Source: Eutreptiella sp. 'Long Island Sound 2002'
Taxonomy: Eukaryota; Euglenozoa; Euglenophyceae; Eutreptiales; Eutreptiaceae
NCBI GenBank assembly: GCA_964036045.1
Contig: OZ038382.1
Span: 88,521,795 to 88,585,794, forward strand
Reading direction: 5' to 3'
Length of the DNA: 64,000 bases
Both the position numbers and the translations under genes were made by a program. The notes below the pieces were generated by a model. The model searched no databases and had not been told where the DNA came from. It saw only the letters and a program-made list of their open reading frames with translations. Position 1 is the first letter of the stretch. Each line of letters starts with the position of its first letter. This document shows positions 43,313 through 54,868 of this stretch, in pieces.

Positions 43313-45043
43313 ACAATCCTACAAACTTCAAAATCTACGGCTTACATCCACAACATTAGTAACATTTCTACCCCTTTTTTTTGTTCACTGCAAAAACATG
43401 TAGGGCCTCTGGCATTGAAGGAACCTTGGCAACCTGATGTCACATTCGCACAAGCTCTCTCCAGGACTTGAATCAAAGCAATTGAGGGAGGAAAACTCGG
43501 AGTCCGAGCTATCCCATGCCTTCTTCCCAGATTGTGGACCAGTGGGTGGCCCAACAGTCATTGTTGTTTCACCTCTACTAAACCGTACAAGACACCGAGA
43601 GTAATGGTGGCAGCAAGGAGCAGAGCGCTGTGTAGACCCCATGCACGGGCCCTTAAGCTCAATCTTCCTTCATCCTTGCATGCAGAGCGTGGTATACACT
43701 CGTATTCACACACCGACTTAGTCCCTGCCACAAAGAGCAGCAGTGTTCCTGGGGCTTACATCACCTCGAAAACAAACACTATAGAACGAAGGGGACGCAA
43801 CTACACACTTAGAGGCGTTGTTCACTCTTACGCAGTGGATTCATTCAGTCACGAGCTGCTCCCAGCTGGATTATGACTCCTACAAGCCGTAGGACACTAC
43901 GGTGTACGTAAACAAACGTGCACATGCGTGCATGGCCTTGCACCCCATGGTGCAGGTATCAGCGTGCATACGGGCCTCAAATTTGGTATGTGCGTGCATA
44001 TGGAGTATGCATGTATGTGCCTGGTATATGTCCGTGCGTGCCACTAAACACAACTCTCTGGACCCTACGCCTTAGCACTCACCAACTGAGGACTGCACAA
44101 AAGACGTTGGCCCATCCATCAACCCATACAACCATCCAACAGCCTTCTCTCGGACTTCTTGAGCCAACATGTGCTGCGGAAGCTGCAAGCTGTACAAAGG
44201 ATGGACTCGGTCATTACTGGCGCCGAGCCACCTCAATCCTATGTAGGAACAATCTATACACCTACACACCTCCTGACTAATAGACAGATCGTGAATCTCG
44301 CCAGCTCGCTTCCATGGATTGCTTGGAAGGGGAGCTCCGCAAGCATGTTGACACCTGCCTATCCATACAAGAGGCACAGGTGATGCGTAGCCAGGGCTTG
44401 AGTGCCCTCTTGACAGGTCTGGTCTTAGAGCAACTACAACGGGACTCACACACCGAGGCACACGCTCGTTTAGGAGCTACGGCACATGAATGGTCAAGCT
44501 GACTACACCAACAAACAAATGCTCAAGTCCTTGAGCGGCCTGCCCCATGGCCATCAACAGAGGTACGATCCCATTCTTCGGTTAATGCACCTCTATCAGG
44601 ATGCGGCCAATTTGATGACTGAGGACAGGTTAAAGACAAGATTCGCGTAGCCATGGCTTGGAAGTGCAACCGAACGACGTTCCGGAGAGAAAGGACCAAA
44701 CAACATGACACTAAGAAATGACTGGACAAACAGACAGAAAAAAATGAATTTGTTTCTCTCTTCACCAAGAGCCACTCGCGGCTCACCATCCCAATCTCCC
44801 AACCTCCCCAAACACCAGAGAAGGAAGAAAGGTAAAAACTGAGAAAGATAACCTTTACCCGGAGTGACGATCACAAGAACCGCAGATCCCCAAAGCAAAG
44901 GAGAGAGAGGTATCAGGGAGAAGTACTCATTTTGTACAATTTGCTCTCACTTGGAAAGCCCCAAGTGCCCTTAGGCCACATGGCCAGACGAGGAGGCACG
45001 CCCAGCAGCAAGGCAGGGCACATGGCTCGATTGAGAGGAAGAT
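43313..45043. other. Unassigned region between possible exons
   Basis: Contains an alternating purine/pyrimidine GTGCATGTATGT-like stretch (43,905-44,045) that might adopt Z-DNA. A + strand stretch, 44,285-44,503, reads protein-like (CLEGELRKHVDTC, GLSALLTGLVLEQLQ) and follows TAA and TAG codons at 44,279-44,284. On the minus strand 43,385-43,560 has a Ser/Asp-rich open piece. None is firm enough to call a gene. Confidence 0.35.
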
Positions 45044-45520
45044 TCATCCTTCACACTTGTAGTCGTACTTCAAGACGACCTCGACCATGTCGCCACCCAT
45101 AACCATGGACTGCTTCCCCTCAACGGCGGAGGAGGCATGAGTGCGCTTGAAGTCAAAGGACACGAAAGGCTCCTCAATGTAGGCCAAGACGTTGGTCAAG
45201 GGGCCCTCAACAGAGGTCTTCAAAGCGGCGTTCATAGTGTCCTTGTAGGTTTTCTTGGCGGTCATCACAACGAAGCCGAGGATGAACTCGTTGGGGATAG
45301 GCACAAAAGAGGTGATACCGTTCAACTTGCCCTTCAACTGAGGCACCATCAGGGCGGCGATCTTCGTGACCCCAATGGAGATGCGCACGATGTTCATGAC
45401 ACCCGCACGGGCACGACGCAAGTGAGAGTAACGGCCGTCCAAGGTCATCTTGTCTCCAAAGTAGGAGTAAATGGTCCTCATGGTGCTGTAGTCAATGCCA
45501 TAGTTCTCCACATCGAAGAC
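45044..45520 (-). pseudogene. Divergent GapA-like glyceraldehyde-3-phosphate dehydrogenase exon, catalytically impaired
   Basis: About 158 codons match the catalytic domain of plastid GAPDH: HLRRARAGVMNIVRISIG (family: LRRARA..NIVP.STG), VPQLKGKLNGI, KKTYKDTMNAAL, EGPLTNVL, VSFDFKRT and SMVMGGDMVEVV (family: TMVMGDDMVKVV). The active-site His of the family motif HSYTG is Tyr here (YSYFG), and the C-terminal WYDNEWGYS is replaced by KYDYKCEG and a TGA. The NAD-binding half and the active-site Cys lie upstream and are not seen. The frame continues to 45,586, but that part is a pyrimidine tract typical of an intron end. The open frame despite strong divergence could mean a non-catalytic paralogue instead of a dead copy. 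Confidence 0.7.
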
Positions 45521-45586
45521 TTCGTTGTCGGTGAGGAAATGGGGAACAAGACCACACAAAGGAAAACAAGACAAGCAAGGACACAA

Positions 45587-45774
45587 CGGAACGCAAATTT
45601 ACGGGATAAAATTTCCCAACATTGTTTAACTCTCTAGGGGCAACCAAAACACACGCATACAAGGCTCCTTGGGGATTGGTGACCCTGGGGCAAGTCACCA
45701 AGGTGCCGGGGTGACTCTCCGGTGCTTGGTAACTCTTGGCTATGACAAGGGAGTCGTGTGGCAAGCTTGGATTT
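45587..45774. other. Unassigned spacer upstream of the GapA-like exon
   Basis: Probably intron or flank of the minus-strand exon. No recognisable feature. Confidence 0.4.
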
Positions 45775-45942
45775 CGGAGCGCCCAAGCGGAGGCACCGAT
45801 TGGCATTTCTAAAGCGCGCAAGCGGAGGCGCGCCTTTGCTTTTCTAAAGCGCCCAAGCGGAGGCGCGGCTTTGCATTTCTAAGGCAGCCAAACGGAGGCG
45901 CGTCTTTGCATTTGTTAGGCGCCCAAGCGGAGGCACGGGCGT
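45775..45942. repeat. 35-bp minisatellite, about 4.7 copies
   Basis: Units built on GCGCCCAAGCGGAGGCGCG followed by a TTTGCATTTCTAA spacer, repeated with substitutions. Confidence 0.85.
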
Positions 45943-47179
45943 TGACAAAGAAGTGGGAGACAAAGACAAGTAACATAAACTCTCAAGGCAACAAAAAGAT
46001 CCCTTGCTCAAAAATAGGGCATTTCCTGAGTTGGCGCAGGAAAGTCCAAACATTTGTTGGCTTGCCACAAAATTAGGCAGCTCTGTGCTACCAGAAAGAA
46101 AAAGAGAACTACTCGATTCCGTAGTAAGTTATGACTTGCTTTAAAATATCCCCAAAATGCTTGTATTTCAACTAGTCAATGGTTAGCAAAACCTATAAAA
46201 CATGACTTACAAAATAGGCTGACAAAACCTCATAATTTCCCGGAGGGTTGCACACGAGGAAACATTTGCCTAAAATATTTCATGTGATTGTTTGCATAAA
46301 AGCATTTCAATACAAAATACTTATAGGGTCATACCCGTAAACGTAACCAACAAACACAACTAAACGCGAGTGGAGCAAAGCACAAAGCAAGATCCATTTG
46401 AGGTAATGCACTCCTCAGTATGGCACACGTGCATCTTTATTCTCTATGCCATACCTGGTCAAAACCTCTTGATATATAGAGGCCCCGTGCCTCGCAACAA
46501 CCCCCAACTCCCACATGTGTGGGCCGGGCTCTCCTCAGGCTACATGCCTAAAGAGAGGAGAGCAAGCGAGATCAATGCATAAGGGGTAAATGTGTGAGCA
46601 CATTCTTCGCCCAATGCTATCGATGGTAAGTTATTCTACAAAGCACGGGCAACGAGTAAAGGTAGCGACCAAAGGGGTGTGGAGACAAGACGGGAGCAAG
46701 TGGGGCGATAAACCTACGCGCAAGCCGGTCGCACACGCATGTCGCATGACGTACCAGCCAGCTCGAGGTGCCGTGTCGCGAAAAAACCGCCGCCGCCGCA
46801 CGCCCGTTTACGCTCCCTCCTCTCCCTACGCAGGTTCAATGGAGGAAGCCCGGGCCGACAAGGAAAAAGACAGAGACACACAACAAAGCGGAGGCAGGGA
46901 AAAAGTGCATGCCAGGGAGAGGGGTAGAGGAAAGGGTAAAGAGCAACGAAGCCGCGAAAGGAACAAGGGGTAGCCAGCGAACGAGCAAGGGGCGCACACA
47001 GGGGAGGGGACACGGCGGGCACACGGCGAGCACAACACCGCACCGAGACACCGGAGAGGGGAGCACCGGAGGACCAAGGGAAGAGCAGCACCACGCACCA
47101 CGACGCGCACGGCACAGACACCACACACACCGCACACACCCAACGAACCCCGGCAACCCACCCGGCAGTGGGCGGGCAG
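45943..47179. other. Spacer with a base-composition jump before the LINE
   Basis: The first half (to about 46,580) is AT-rich and unremarkable. From about 46,680 on GC rises sharply toward the LINE. The true 5' end of the LINE may lie in 46,680-47,180, before the first full monomer. No gene was recognised. Confidence 0.45.
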
Positions 47180-50100
47180 ACGGGAGGGGGACAGCGCCTG
47201 ACCTGAAGCGCCCCTCACCATGGTGGAAGGCACCCCCCCCGGGGACGCCCTTCCGCCATCCCCACAACGAGCAACGCCGGCCCGCAAGGGCGCACGCTGT
47301 GGGGCCGGTGCTGGGTCCCCACGCTCACACCGACCGCGCCCGGGACACGCGGGTCGCGGAACCCTGGCTGCACGCTCCGGAGGACGGGCGGCCGGGGGAG
47401 GGACAGCGCCTGGCACCAAGCGCCCCTCACAACGGTGGAAGGCAGCCCCCCCCGGGGACGCCCTTCCGCCACCCCCACAGCGAGCAACGCCGGCCCGCAA
47501 GGGCGCACGCTGTGGGGCCGGTGCTGGGTCCACACGCCCGCATCGACCGCACCCGGGATACACGGGTCGCGGAACCCTGGCTGCACGCTCCGGAGGACGA
47601 GCGGCCGGGGGAGGGACAGCGCCTGACACCAGGCGCCCCTCACAACGGTGGAAGGCACCCCCCCCGGGGACGCCCTTCCGCCACCCCCACAGCCAGCAAC
47701 GCCGGCCCGCAAGGGCGCACGCTGTGGGGCCGGTGCTGGGTCCACACGCCCGCATCGACCGCACCCGGGACACACGGGTCGCGGAACCCTGGCTGCACGC
47801 TCCGGAGGACGAGCGGCCGGGGGAGGGACAGCGCCTGACACCAGGCGCCCCTCACAACGGTGGAAGGCACCCCCCCATGGGACGCCCTTCTGCCACCCCC
47901 ACAGCGAGCAACGCCAGCCCGCAGGGGCGCACGCTGTGGGGCCGGTGCTGGGTCCACACGGTGGCATCGACCGCACCCGGGACACGCGGGTCGCGGAACC
48001 CTGGCTGCACGCTCCGGAGGACGAGCGGCCGGGGAAGGGACAGCGCCTGACACCAGGCGCCCCTCACAACGGTGGAAGGCACCCCCCCCGGGGACGCCCT
48101 TCCGCCACCCCCACAGCGAACAACGCCGGCCCGCAAGGGCGCACGCTGTGGGGCTGGTGCTGGGTCCACACGCCCGCATCGACCGCGCCCGGGACACGCG
48201 GGTCGCGGAACCCTGGCTGCACGCTCCAGAGGACGAGCGGCCGGGGGAGGGACAGCGCCTGACACCAGGCGCCCCTCACAACGGTGGAAGGCACCCCCCC
48301 CGGGGACGCCCTTCCGCCACCCCCACAGCGAGCAACGCCGGCCCGCAAGGGCGCACGCTGTGGGGCCGGTGCTGGGTCCACACGCCCGCATCGACCGCAC
48401 CCGAGACACACGGGTCGCGGAACCCTGGCTGCACGCTCCGGAGGACGAGCGGCCGGGGCAGGGACAGCGCCTGACACCAGGCGCCCCTCACAACGGCGGA
48501 AGGCACTCCCCCCGGGGACGCCCTTCCGCCACCCCCACAGCGAGCAACGCCGGCCCGCAAGGGCGCACGCTGTGGGGCCGGTGCTGGGTCCACACGCCCG
48601 CATCGACCGCACCCGGGACACGCGGGTCGCGGAACCCTGGCTGCACGTTCCGGAGGACGAGCGGCCGGAAAAGGGACAGCGCCTGACACCAGGCGCCCCC
48701 CACAACGGTGGAAGGCACCCCCCCCGGGGACGCCCTTCCGCCACCCCCACAGCGAGCAACGCCGGCCCGCAAGGGCGCACGCTGCGGGGCCGGTGCTGGG
48801 TCCACACGCCCGCATCGACCGCACCCGGGACACACGGGTCGCAGAACCCTGGCTGCACGCTCCGAAGGACGAGCGGCCGGGGGAGGGACAGCGCCTGGCA
48901 CCAGGCGCCCCTCACAACGGTGGTAGGCACCCCCCCCGGGGACGCCCTTCCGCCACCCCCACAGCGAGCAACGCCGGCCCGCAAGGGCGCACGCTGTGGG
49001 GCCGGTGCTGGGTCCACACGCCCGCATCGACCGCACCCGGGACACGCGGGTCGCGGAACCCTGGCTGCACGTTCCGGAGGACGAGCGGCCGGAAAAGGGA
49101 CAGCGCCTGACACCAGGCGCCCCCCACAACGGTGGAAGGCACCCCCCCCGGGGACGCCCTTCCGCCACCCCCACAGCGAGCAACGCCGGCCCGCAAGGGC
49201 GCACGCTGTGGGGCCGGTGCTGGGTCCACACGCCCGCATCGACCGCGCCCGGGACACGCGGGTCGCGGAACCCTGGCTGCACGCTCCGGAGGACGAGCGG
49301 CCGGGGGAGGGACAGCGCCTGACACCAGGCGCCCCTCACAACGGTAGAAGGCACCCCCCCCGGGGACGCCCTTCCGCCACCCCCACAGCGAGCAACGCCG
49401 GCCCGCAAGGGCGCACGCTGTGGGGTCGGTCCTGGGTCCACACGCCCGCATCGACCGCACCCGGGACACACGAATCGCAGAACCCTGGCTGCACGCTCCG
49501 GAGGACGAGCGGCCGGGGGAGGGGACAGCGCCTGACACCAGGCGCCCCTCACAACGGTGGAAGGCACCCCCCCCGGGGACGCCCTTCCGCCACCCCCACA
49601 GCGAGCAGCGTCGGCCCGCAAGGGCGCACGCTGTGGGGCCGGTGCTGGGTCCACACGCCCGCATCGACCGCACCCGGAACACACGGGTCGCAGAACCCTG
49701 GCTGCACGCTCCGGAGGACGAGCGGCCGGGGGAGGGACAACGCCTGACACCAGGCGCCCCTCACAACGGTGGAAGGCACTCCCCCCGGGGACTCCCTTCC
49801 GCCACCCCCACAGCGAGCAACGCCTGCCCGCAAGGGCGCACGCTGTGGGGCCGGTCCTGGGTCCACACGCCCGCATCGACCGCACCCGGGACACACGAAT
49901 CGCAGAACCCTGGCTGCACGCTCCGGAGGACGAGCGGCCGGGGGAGGGGACAGCGCCTGACACCAGGCGCCCCTCACAACGGTGGAAGGCACCCCCCCCG
50001 GGGACGCCCTTCCGCCACCCCCACAGCGAGCAGCGTCGGCCCGCAAGGGCGCACGCTGTGGGGCCGGTGCTGGGTCCACACGCCCGCATCGACCGCGCCC

Positions 50101-51106
50101 GGGACACGCGGGTCGCGGAACCCTGGCTGCACGCTCCGGAGGACGAGCGGCCGGGGAAGGGACAGCGCCTGACACCAGGCGCCCCTTACAACGGTGGAAG
50201 GCACCCCCCCCGGGGACACCCTTCCGCCGCCCCCACAGCGAGCAACGCCGGCCCGCAAGGGCACACGCTGTGGGGCCGGTGCTGGGTCCACACGCCCGCA
50301 TCGACCGCACCCGGGACACGCGGGTCGCGGAACCCTGGCTGCACGCTCCGGAGGACGAGCGGCCGAGGGAGGGACAGCGCGCCTGACACCAGGCGCCCCT
50401 CACAACGGTGGAAGGCAGCCCCCCCCGGGGACGCCCTTCCGCCAGCCCCACAGCGAACAACGCCGGCCCGCAAGGGCGCACGCTGTGGGGCCGGTACTGG
50501 GTCCACACGCCCGCATCGACCGCACCCGGGACACACGAATCGCGGAACCCTGGCTGCACGCTCCGGAGGACGAGCGGCCGGGGAAGGGACAGCGCCTGAC
50601 ACCAGGCGCCCCTCACAACAGTGGAAGGCGGCCCCCCCTGGGACGCCATTCCGCCACCCCCACAGCGAGCAGTGTCGGCCCGCAAGGGCGCACGCTGTGG
50701 GGCCGGTGCTGGGTCCACACGCCCGCATCGACCGCGCCCGGGACACTCGGGTCGCGGAACCCTGTCTGCACGCTACGAAGGACGAGCGCGGCCGGGGGAG
50801 GGACAGCGCCTGACACCAGGCGCCCCTCACAACGGTGGAAGGCACCCCCCCCGGGGACGCCCTTCCGCCACCCCCACAGCGAGCAACGCCGGCCCGCAAG
50901 GGCGCACGCTGTGGGGCAGGTGCTGGGTCCACATGCCCGCATCGACCGCACCCGGGACACACGGGTCGCGGAACCCTGGCTGCCCGCTCCGGAGGACGGG
51001 CGACCGGGAGAGGGACAGCGCCTAACACCGGACGCCCCTCGCAACACTGGAAGGCGCCCCCCCGGGGATGCCCATCCACCACCCCCACACCGAGCAACGC
51101 ACCAAC
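47180..51106 (+). repeat. 212-bp tandem monomer array (about 18.5 copies) upstream of ORF1
   Basis: Each unit carries ACAGCGCCTGACACCAGGCG, a C7-8/G4 run, CACGCTGTGGGGCCGGTGCT and GCACGCTCCGGAGGACGAGC, with a few percent variation. The last, degenerate unit ends about 67 bp before the ORF1 ATG. The position suggests a 5' UTR promoter array like the monomers of mouse L1. The unit lacks stops in most frames, so long frames on both strands are artefacts. Some variants recur 424-425 bp apart, showing duplication of dimers. Confidence 0.93.
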
Positions 51107-51137
51107 GCACCAACGCACCAGCCACGGGACATCCGCA

Positions 51138-51162
51138 CCCCGCCCCCTGCTCTTATACACAG
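51138..51162 (+). promoter_or_regulatory. Pyrimidine tract and AG before ORF1
   Basis: CCGCCCCCTGCTCTTATACACAG ends 10 bp before the ATG at 51,173. It looks like a 3' splice site. Similar sites precede ORF3 and ORF4. Confidence 0.4.
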
Positions 51163-51172
51163 CGACATAGCA

Positions 51173-53755
51173 ATGGCGGAACCCGCGGCACCACGCAAGA
51201 CACGCCCCCGATCTCCGACGCTGGACGAAGCACACGAGGTCATCAGGGCGCTGGGACTCAGAGACGGCGAAGGAGACCCCCCACAAGGGGACGCGGGCAC
51301 AGACTCCGACCTGGAGGCATTGCCGGAGCCCCCCACGGGAGACGCGCCCGCGGAACCTGCGCCGCCGGCGGGCAGCGTACCCGCGATCTGCCCCGCGTGG
51401 AAACGGGGCCATTGCACCGGCGAAGGCTGGTGCCCCAAACAGCACCCCCAGCCCGGCCCCGATGACGGAGCGTTGCCCGAGGTGAAACCCGCGGCCGCAC
51501 GCGCCGCCCTACGCTACGGGGTGACGCAGGGCTGGATCCTGGATGAGACCGCGCGCGGCAGCGTGAACATCCAGGAGGCCGTCGACCGAGTCACCCACGC
51601 GGGACAGGCGGCAGTGGCCTTGCACACCCGGGGCCGCCACGGTGGACCCGCAGAGGGGATCATTGTGGATCCCTCGGGAACGGTGCTGGTCCTGGCGGCG
51701 GACATGGTCCGAGGGGTGCTCCACGCGTCCCGCGTGCGGCGGGCGTGCCCACAGTGGACCATCCAGGTGTACACCCCCCCGCGGGCGTGGCCCTTTTCCA
51801 CATGGGCGGTGCTCGCCGTCATGTGGCACCTGGCACCAGAGGACGCCCCCACAGGGACCGCGGAGGACATCGCCCGGGACCTCCACACCTGGCCCGCCGA
51901 CCAGGAATACCCCTGGCGCAGGTCCCGGGGCGGCCTTCCGGTGGCACCAGCGGGAGAGGGGCTCAGCCTCGCGGCAACCCTCCAGCGGCACGCGGACAAC
52001 AGGGCACGCCACTTCCTGCAGACGGGCACGGTCCCGGCCACCCCGCCAGACTCCGAGTGGCGATGGGACGCAGGGGTGGCGCAACCGCTGCCGGGCCCCT
52101 GGACCCTCCCGTTGTGGTACTTGCCCATGGGCACCTTGGCCCACGCCACCCAGGCCGTCAAGGGGGCTTTCCCGCAGCCGCTCCTCCCCGGCGTGGCCCT
52201 GCTCCGCAGCCTGCAGGCGGGGGCCGCCTGGGTACGGTGGAAGGAAGGGAAGGGGCGCTCGAGCCCCTATTTCCCCATGGTCCAAGGCCAGGCGCTGATC
52301 CATGCCGAGGGCATGGGGACCGTGGAATGGGGGGCGATCGTGCCCGGCACGGCATGCAGGTGGATCACGGCGGCCGCCCCACAGCCCATGCGATCGCCGC
52401 CGGCGTGCCACCGCCTCCTACGGATGGTCCCCTCTTTGGCCCCCCAGCACGCCTTTACAAGGGACGTGTGGAAGGCTGTACTGAGCCACACCAGGGAGTG
52501 GCTAACGAACCCGGGTACGCGGTACCCGCCGGGACCGGTGCTCGAACAGCTCACGGCCCCCACACCCGGGGTCCTCCACGCCCTACACAGGGCGTCGGCC
52601 CTCACGAAGCAGCTCAACGACGAAGTGCTGGACCTGGCGCTGGAGCCGCTACGGGTGCTCTACCCGCAAGCACACATCCCACCCGCGGGCACGTCCAACC
52701 GCCTAGGCCGCCTGGGGTTACAGCGCCGCGTCGAGGCCGCGCACCCAGGAGGCGTAGTGGAACAGTGGCTAACGCTCCGCAATCCGTCCACCGCGGAGGG
52801 CCACTGGTACCTGCACCAACTCCTCTTCCAGCCACGGGCAGCCCCGGAACACCGCCGGCAAAACCCGTACCACACGCACCCGGAGCGCCGAGGCGCGCAA
52901 AACTACCCGCAGCCAATCCCGCCCGCCCTCCCGCCGGGGCAGGGCCCGGAGGCGCTACAGCGGGGCCCCCCGCTCGACACCGCCACCACGGTACAGCAAA
53001 GGGGAGGCGACGATGCGAGTGGTGCCGAACCGGACTGTACGAATTGCGGAGCGGTGGCCTGGATGGCAGCCTGCAGGCACCTCACCCGAGATACCACGGG
53101 ACTCCGGCAGTACAGACCCACGGACCGCACGGCGCTGGCGTCCGCGGTCGCGGCCGTCACCATGGGTCCAGTGGCGGCGTGGCCGGCGCAACTGCTGCCC
53201 CACGTCCCCTGCCGCGACACGCGGCCCCGACGGCCGGCCGCGACGCACGAGCCGACGGCACCCCTCACGGCGGAGCAACTATACGTCGTCGCGGCGGCGT
53301 TGCTAGCAGACGGCGGGGAGAGCTTCGTCCACCACCACGGCCCGGCGCAAATTGCGGGATGCATACAAGGGCCCCAGCGCGATGCACCAGACCCGTGGCA
53401 TGCCACACTCCGCGGGCGCACCCGCGTCTGGGGTGCGGGCGATGGCGCACCCCCGCCCGGGCCTAAGCAGGGGGAGGCACTGGTACTGCAGACGGCAGGC
53501 TACCAAGCCATCATACACGGCCACGCCGGAGGGTACCGGTCGCACGTCCTGGCCGGAGGCCGATGGACGGTCTGGCACAGCACCGCCAGGCAGGGGGCTT
53601 TCCCGCCCCTGCCCCACGTCGACTGGCGACAGGGGCCCACCCAGGCCTACTATATGTCGGCGTACCCCTGGCCGCTGGCGGTCCTGCTACACACTGTCAG
53701 CGCCCCCAACAAGAGGCAGGAACCGGGGTGGGTCAACCCCCCCACACTGGTGTGA
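51173..53755 (+). CDS. LINE ORF1, first part
   Basis: The ATG at 51,173 is chosen because it follows the last monomer and the acceptor-like site; the frame is open further upstream only through repeat sequence. Residues about 65-83 form a CCCH zinc finger (CPAWKRGHCTGEGWCPKQH, spacing 7-5-3), a type used for RNA binding. The remaining ~780 residues are Pro/Ala/Arg-rich with Trp-rich patches and a Cys/His cluster CTNCGAVAWMAACRHL, and no known domain. The stop is TGA at 53,753. The same frame continues as protein-like sequence, so this stop may be a nonsense change in this copy. Role by analogy: binds the element RNA. Confidence 0.72.
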   Translation: MAEPAAPRKTRPRSPTLDEAHEVIRALGLRDGEGDPPQGDAGTDSDLEALPEPPTGDAPAEPAPPAGSVPAICPAWKRGHCTGEGWCPKQHPQPGPDDGALPEVKPAAARAALRYGVTQGWILDETARGSVNIQEAVDRVTHAGQAAVALHTRGRHGGPAEGIIVDPSGTVLVLAADMVRGVLHASRVRRACPQWTIQVYTPPRAWPFSTWAVLAVMWHLAPEDAPTGTAEDIARDLHTWPADQEYPWRRSRGGLPVAPAGEGLSLAATLQRHADNRARHFLQTGTVPATPPDSEWRWDAGVAQPLPGPWTLPLWYLPMGTLAHATQAVKGAFPQPLLPGVALLRSLQAGAAWVRWKEGKGRSSPYFPMVQGQALIHAEGMGTVEWGAIVPGTACRWITAAAPQPMRSPPACHRLLRMVPSLAPQHAFTRDVWKAVLSHTREWLTNPGTRYPPGPVLEQLTAPTPGVLHALHRASALTKQLNDEVLDLALEPLRVLYPQAHIPPAGTSNRLGRLGLQRRVEAAHPGGVVEQWLTLRNPSTAEGHWYLHQLLFQPRAAPEHRRQNPYHTHPERRGAQNYPQPIPPALPPGQGPEALQRGPPLDTATTVQQRGGDDASGAEPDCTNCGAVAWMAACRHLTRDTTGLRQYRPTDRTALASAVAAVTMGPVAAWPAQLLPHVPCRDTRPRRPAATHEPTAPLTAEQLYVVAAALLADGGESFVHHHGPAQIAGCIQGPQRDAPDPWHATLRGRTRVWGAGDGAPPPGPKQGEALVLQTAGYQAIIHGHAGGYRSHVLAGGRWTVWHSTARQGAFPPLPHVDWRQGPTQAYYMSAYPWPLAVLLHTVSAPNKRQEPGWVNPPTLV

Positions 53756-54868
53756 AGCCCCGACCAGGAGGAGCATCTACGGGCCGCTTGGCAGGGAGAC
53801 GTCATCAGGGCCACGGACGTCCCGGACCTCCACGCGGGGCCCATCACGCACGCCCGCCCAGCGGCTACCCTGGCGGTGGCCCAACGGGGACGGCAGAACC
53901 CACAGTGGGTGGTCTGCATGTTCAGCCCGGCGGACGCGCACATCGTCGTCTGCGACCCCGAACGCCTGCCGGGGCCCGAAGCCGTGATCCGCGTGGCAGA
54001 CTGCACCCGCATGATCATCAAGGCGCTGCGGGAGGGCGAACACCACGCCCTCCTGCTCCAGGTCAGGCTGAAGGACAACGCCCGGGCGGCGAGGCCGGGA
54101 GTGTGGCCGGCAGCGGCGCACCCCGCCGACCTGGAGTTCCAGCTGGCGGTCCCGACCACGGTGTACCACTGGCTACGGGCCTTCCACGACCTGCGATGGA
54201 GGGGCAAACCCGACCGCCAAATCGGCTCCACGCACTGGCAAACGTGGCTGCAAGCAAACGCGCAGCGCGATGCCGCCCGAGGCCTCGGGCCCGCGCCCGC
54301 GACGCGAGCCCTCGATGCGGCGGCCCCGGGCCGCACGCTGGCACCACACACGGTGCCGCTGGCCAACCTGCCCTTCGAACCAGCGGCGGAGGGCGCCATT
54401 CGGAAGTCAGTGCAGCTCCCCCCGGCGCGAGGGGCCACGGAGCCGACGAAATGCCCCCTGTGTGCGGACAAGTACTACACCAGCGGGGCAATGCTAGAAC
54501 ACCTGGCGTGGCACGCGGTGCACGCTGCGGCCCCGACGGACGACAAGGAGGCGGCCGCCAACATCCTGCAGGGGAGAGCACGGAGGTCCCCGTGGCACGC
54601 CCCGTACACCCGGCGCCCCCCGCCCCAGGCAGCCGACCACGCAGATGGAGGTGAGGAGGCACCCGGAGCGGCCCCGGGGGCCGGCGGTGCGGCCCCACCA
54701 GGGTCCATGTCCATCCCCGCGGGGCTGGCCCCCCTGGCCCCCCTGGCTCCCCCGGTCCCCCGGGCCCCCCTGTGGGCCCCGCTGGGAACGGGCTCAGCGG
54801 ATGCGGCGCACCCAGATGCCCTGGCGGCACCAGCGAACCCGGCGGCGATGCCGATGCGGGATAGCTGA
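53756..54868 (+). CDS. LINE ORF1, continuation after an in-frame TGA
   Basis: Same frame as the preceding block, with no ATG near its start. It includes a C2H2-type zinc finger (CPLCADKYYTSGAMLEHLAW, spacing C-X2-C-X12-H-X4-H) at about 54,453-54,520 and a Pro/Ala/Leu-rich tail. It ends at TGA 54,866. The two blocks together would make a protein of about 1,230 residues, very long for an ORF1. Confidence 0.62.
   Translation, partial: SPDQEEHLRAAWQGDVIRATDVPDLHAGPITHARPAATLAVAQRGRQNPQWVVCMFSPADAHIVVCDPERLPGPEAVIRVADCTRMIIKALREGEHHALLLQVRLKDNARAARPGVWPAAAHPADLEFQLAVPTTVYHWLRAFHDLRWRGKPDRQIGSTHWQTWLQANAQRDAARGLGPAPATRALDAAAPGRTLAPHTVPLANLPFEPAAEGAIRKSVQLPPARGATEPTKCPLCADKYYTSGAMLEHLAWHAVHAAAPTDDKEAAANILQGRARRSPWHAPYTRRPPPQAADHADGGEEAPGAAPGAGGAAPPGSMSIPAGLAPLAPLAPPVPRAPLWAPLGTGSADAAHPDALAAPANPAAMPMRDS

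Noticed and set aside
45521-45586. SCxxxC-like residues upstream of the GapA-like exon as a remnant of the GAPDH active site
   Set aside because: These codons come from a pyrimidine tract that looks like an intron end, so the resemblance is probably accidental.
47180-51106. CRISPR-like array
   Set aside because: Units are nearly identical over their full 212 bp with no unique spacers.
47220-51465. Long open frames on both strands through the monomer array (up to 539 codons)
   Set aside because: The 212-bp unit simply lacks stops in most frames; the same peptides repeat in rotated frames and on both strands. No conserved protein is suggested.
51745-53466. Alternative frame over ORF1 (573 codons)
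   Set aside because: High GC keeps several frames open; zinc-finger motifs and continuity with ORF2 support the chosen frame.
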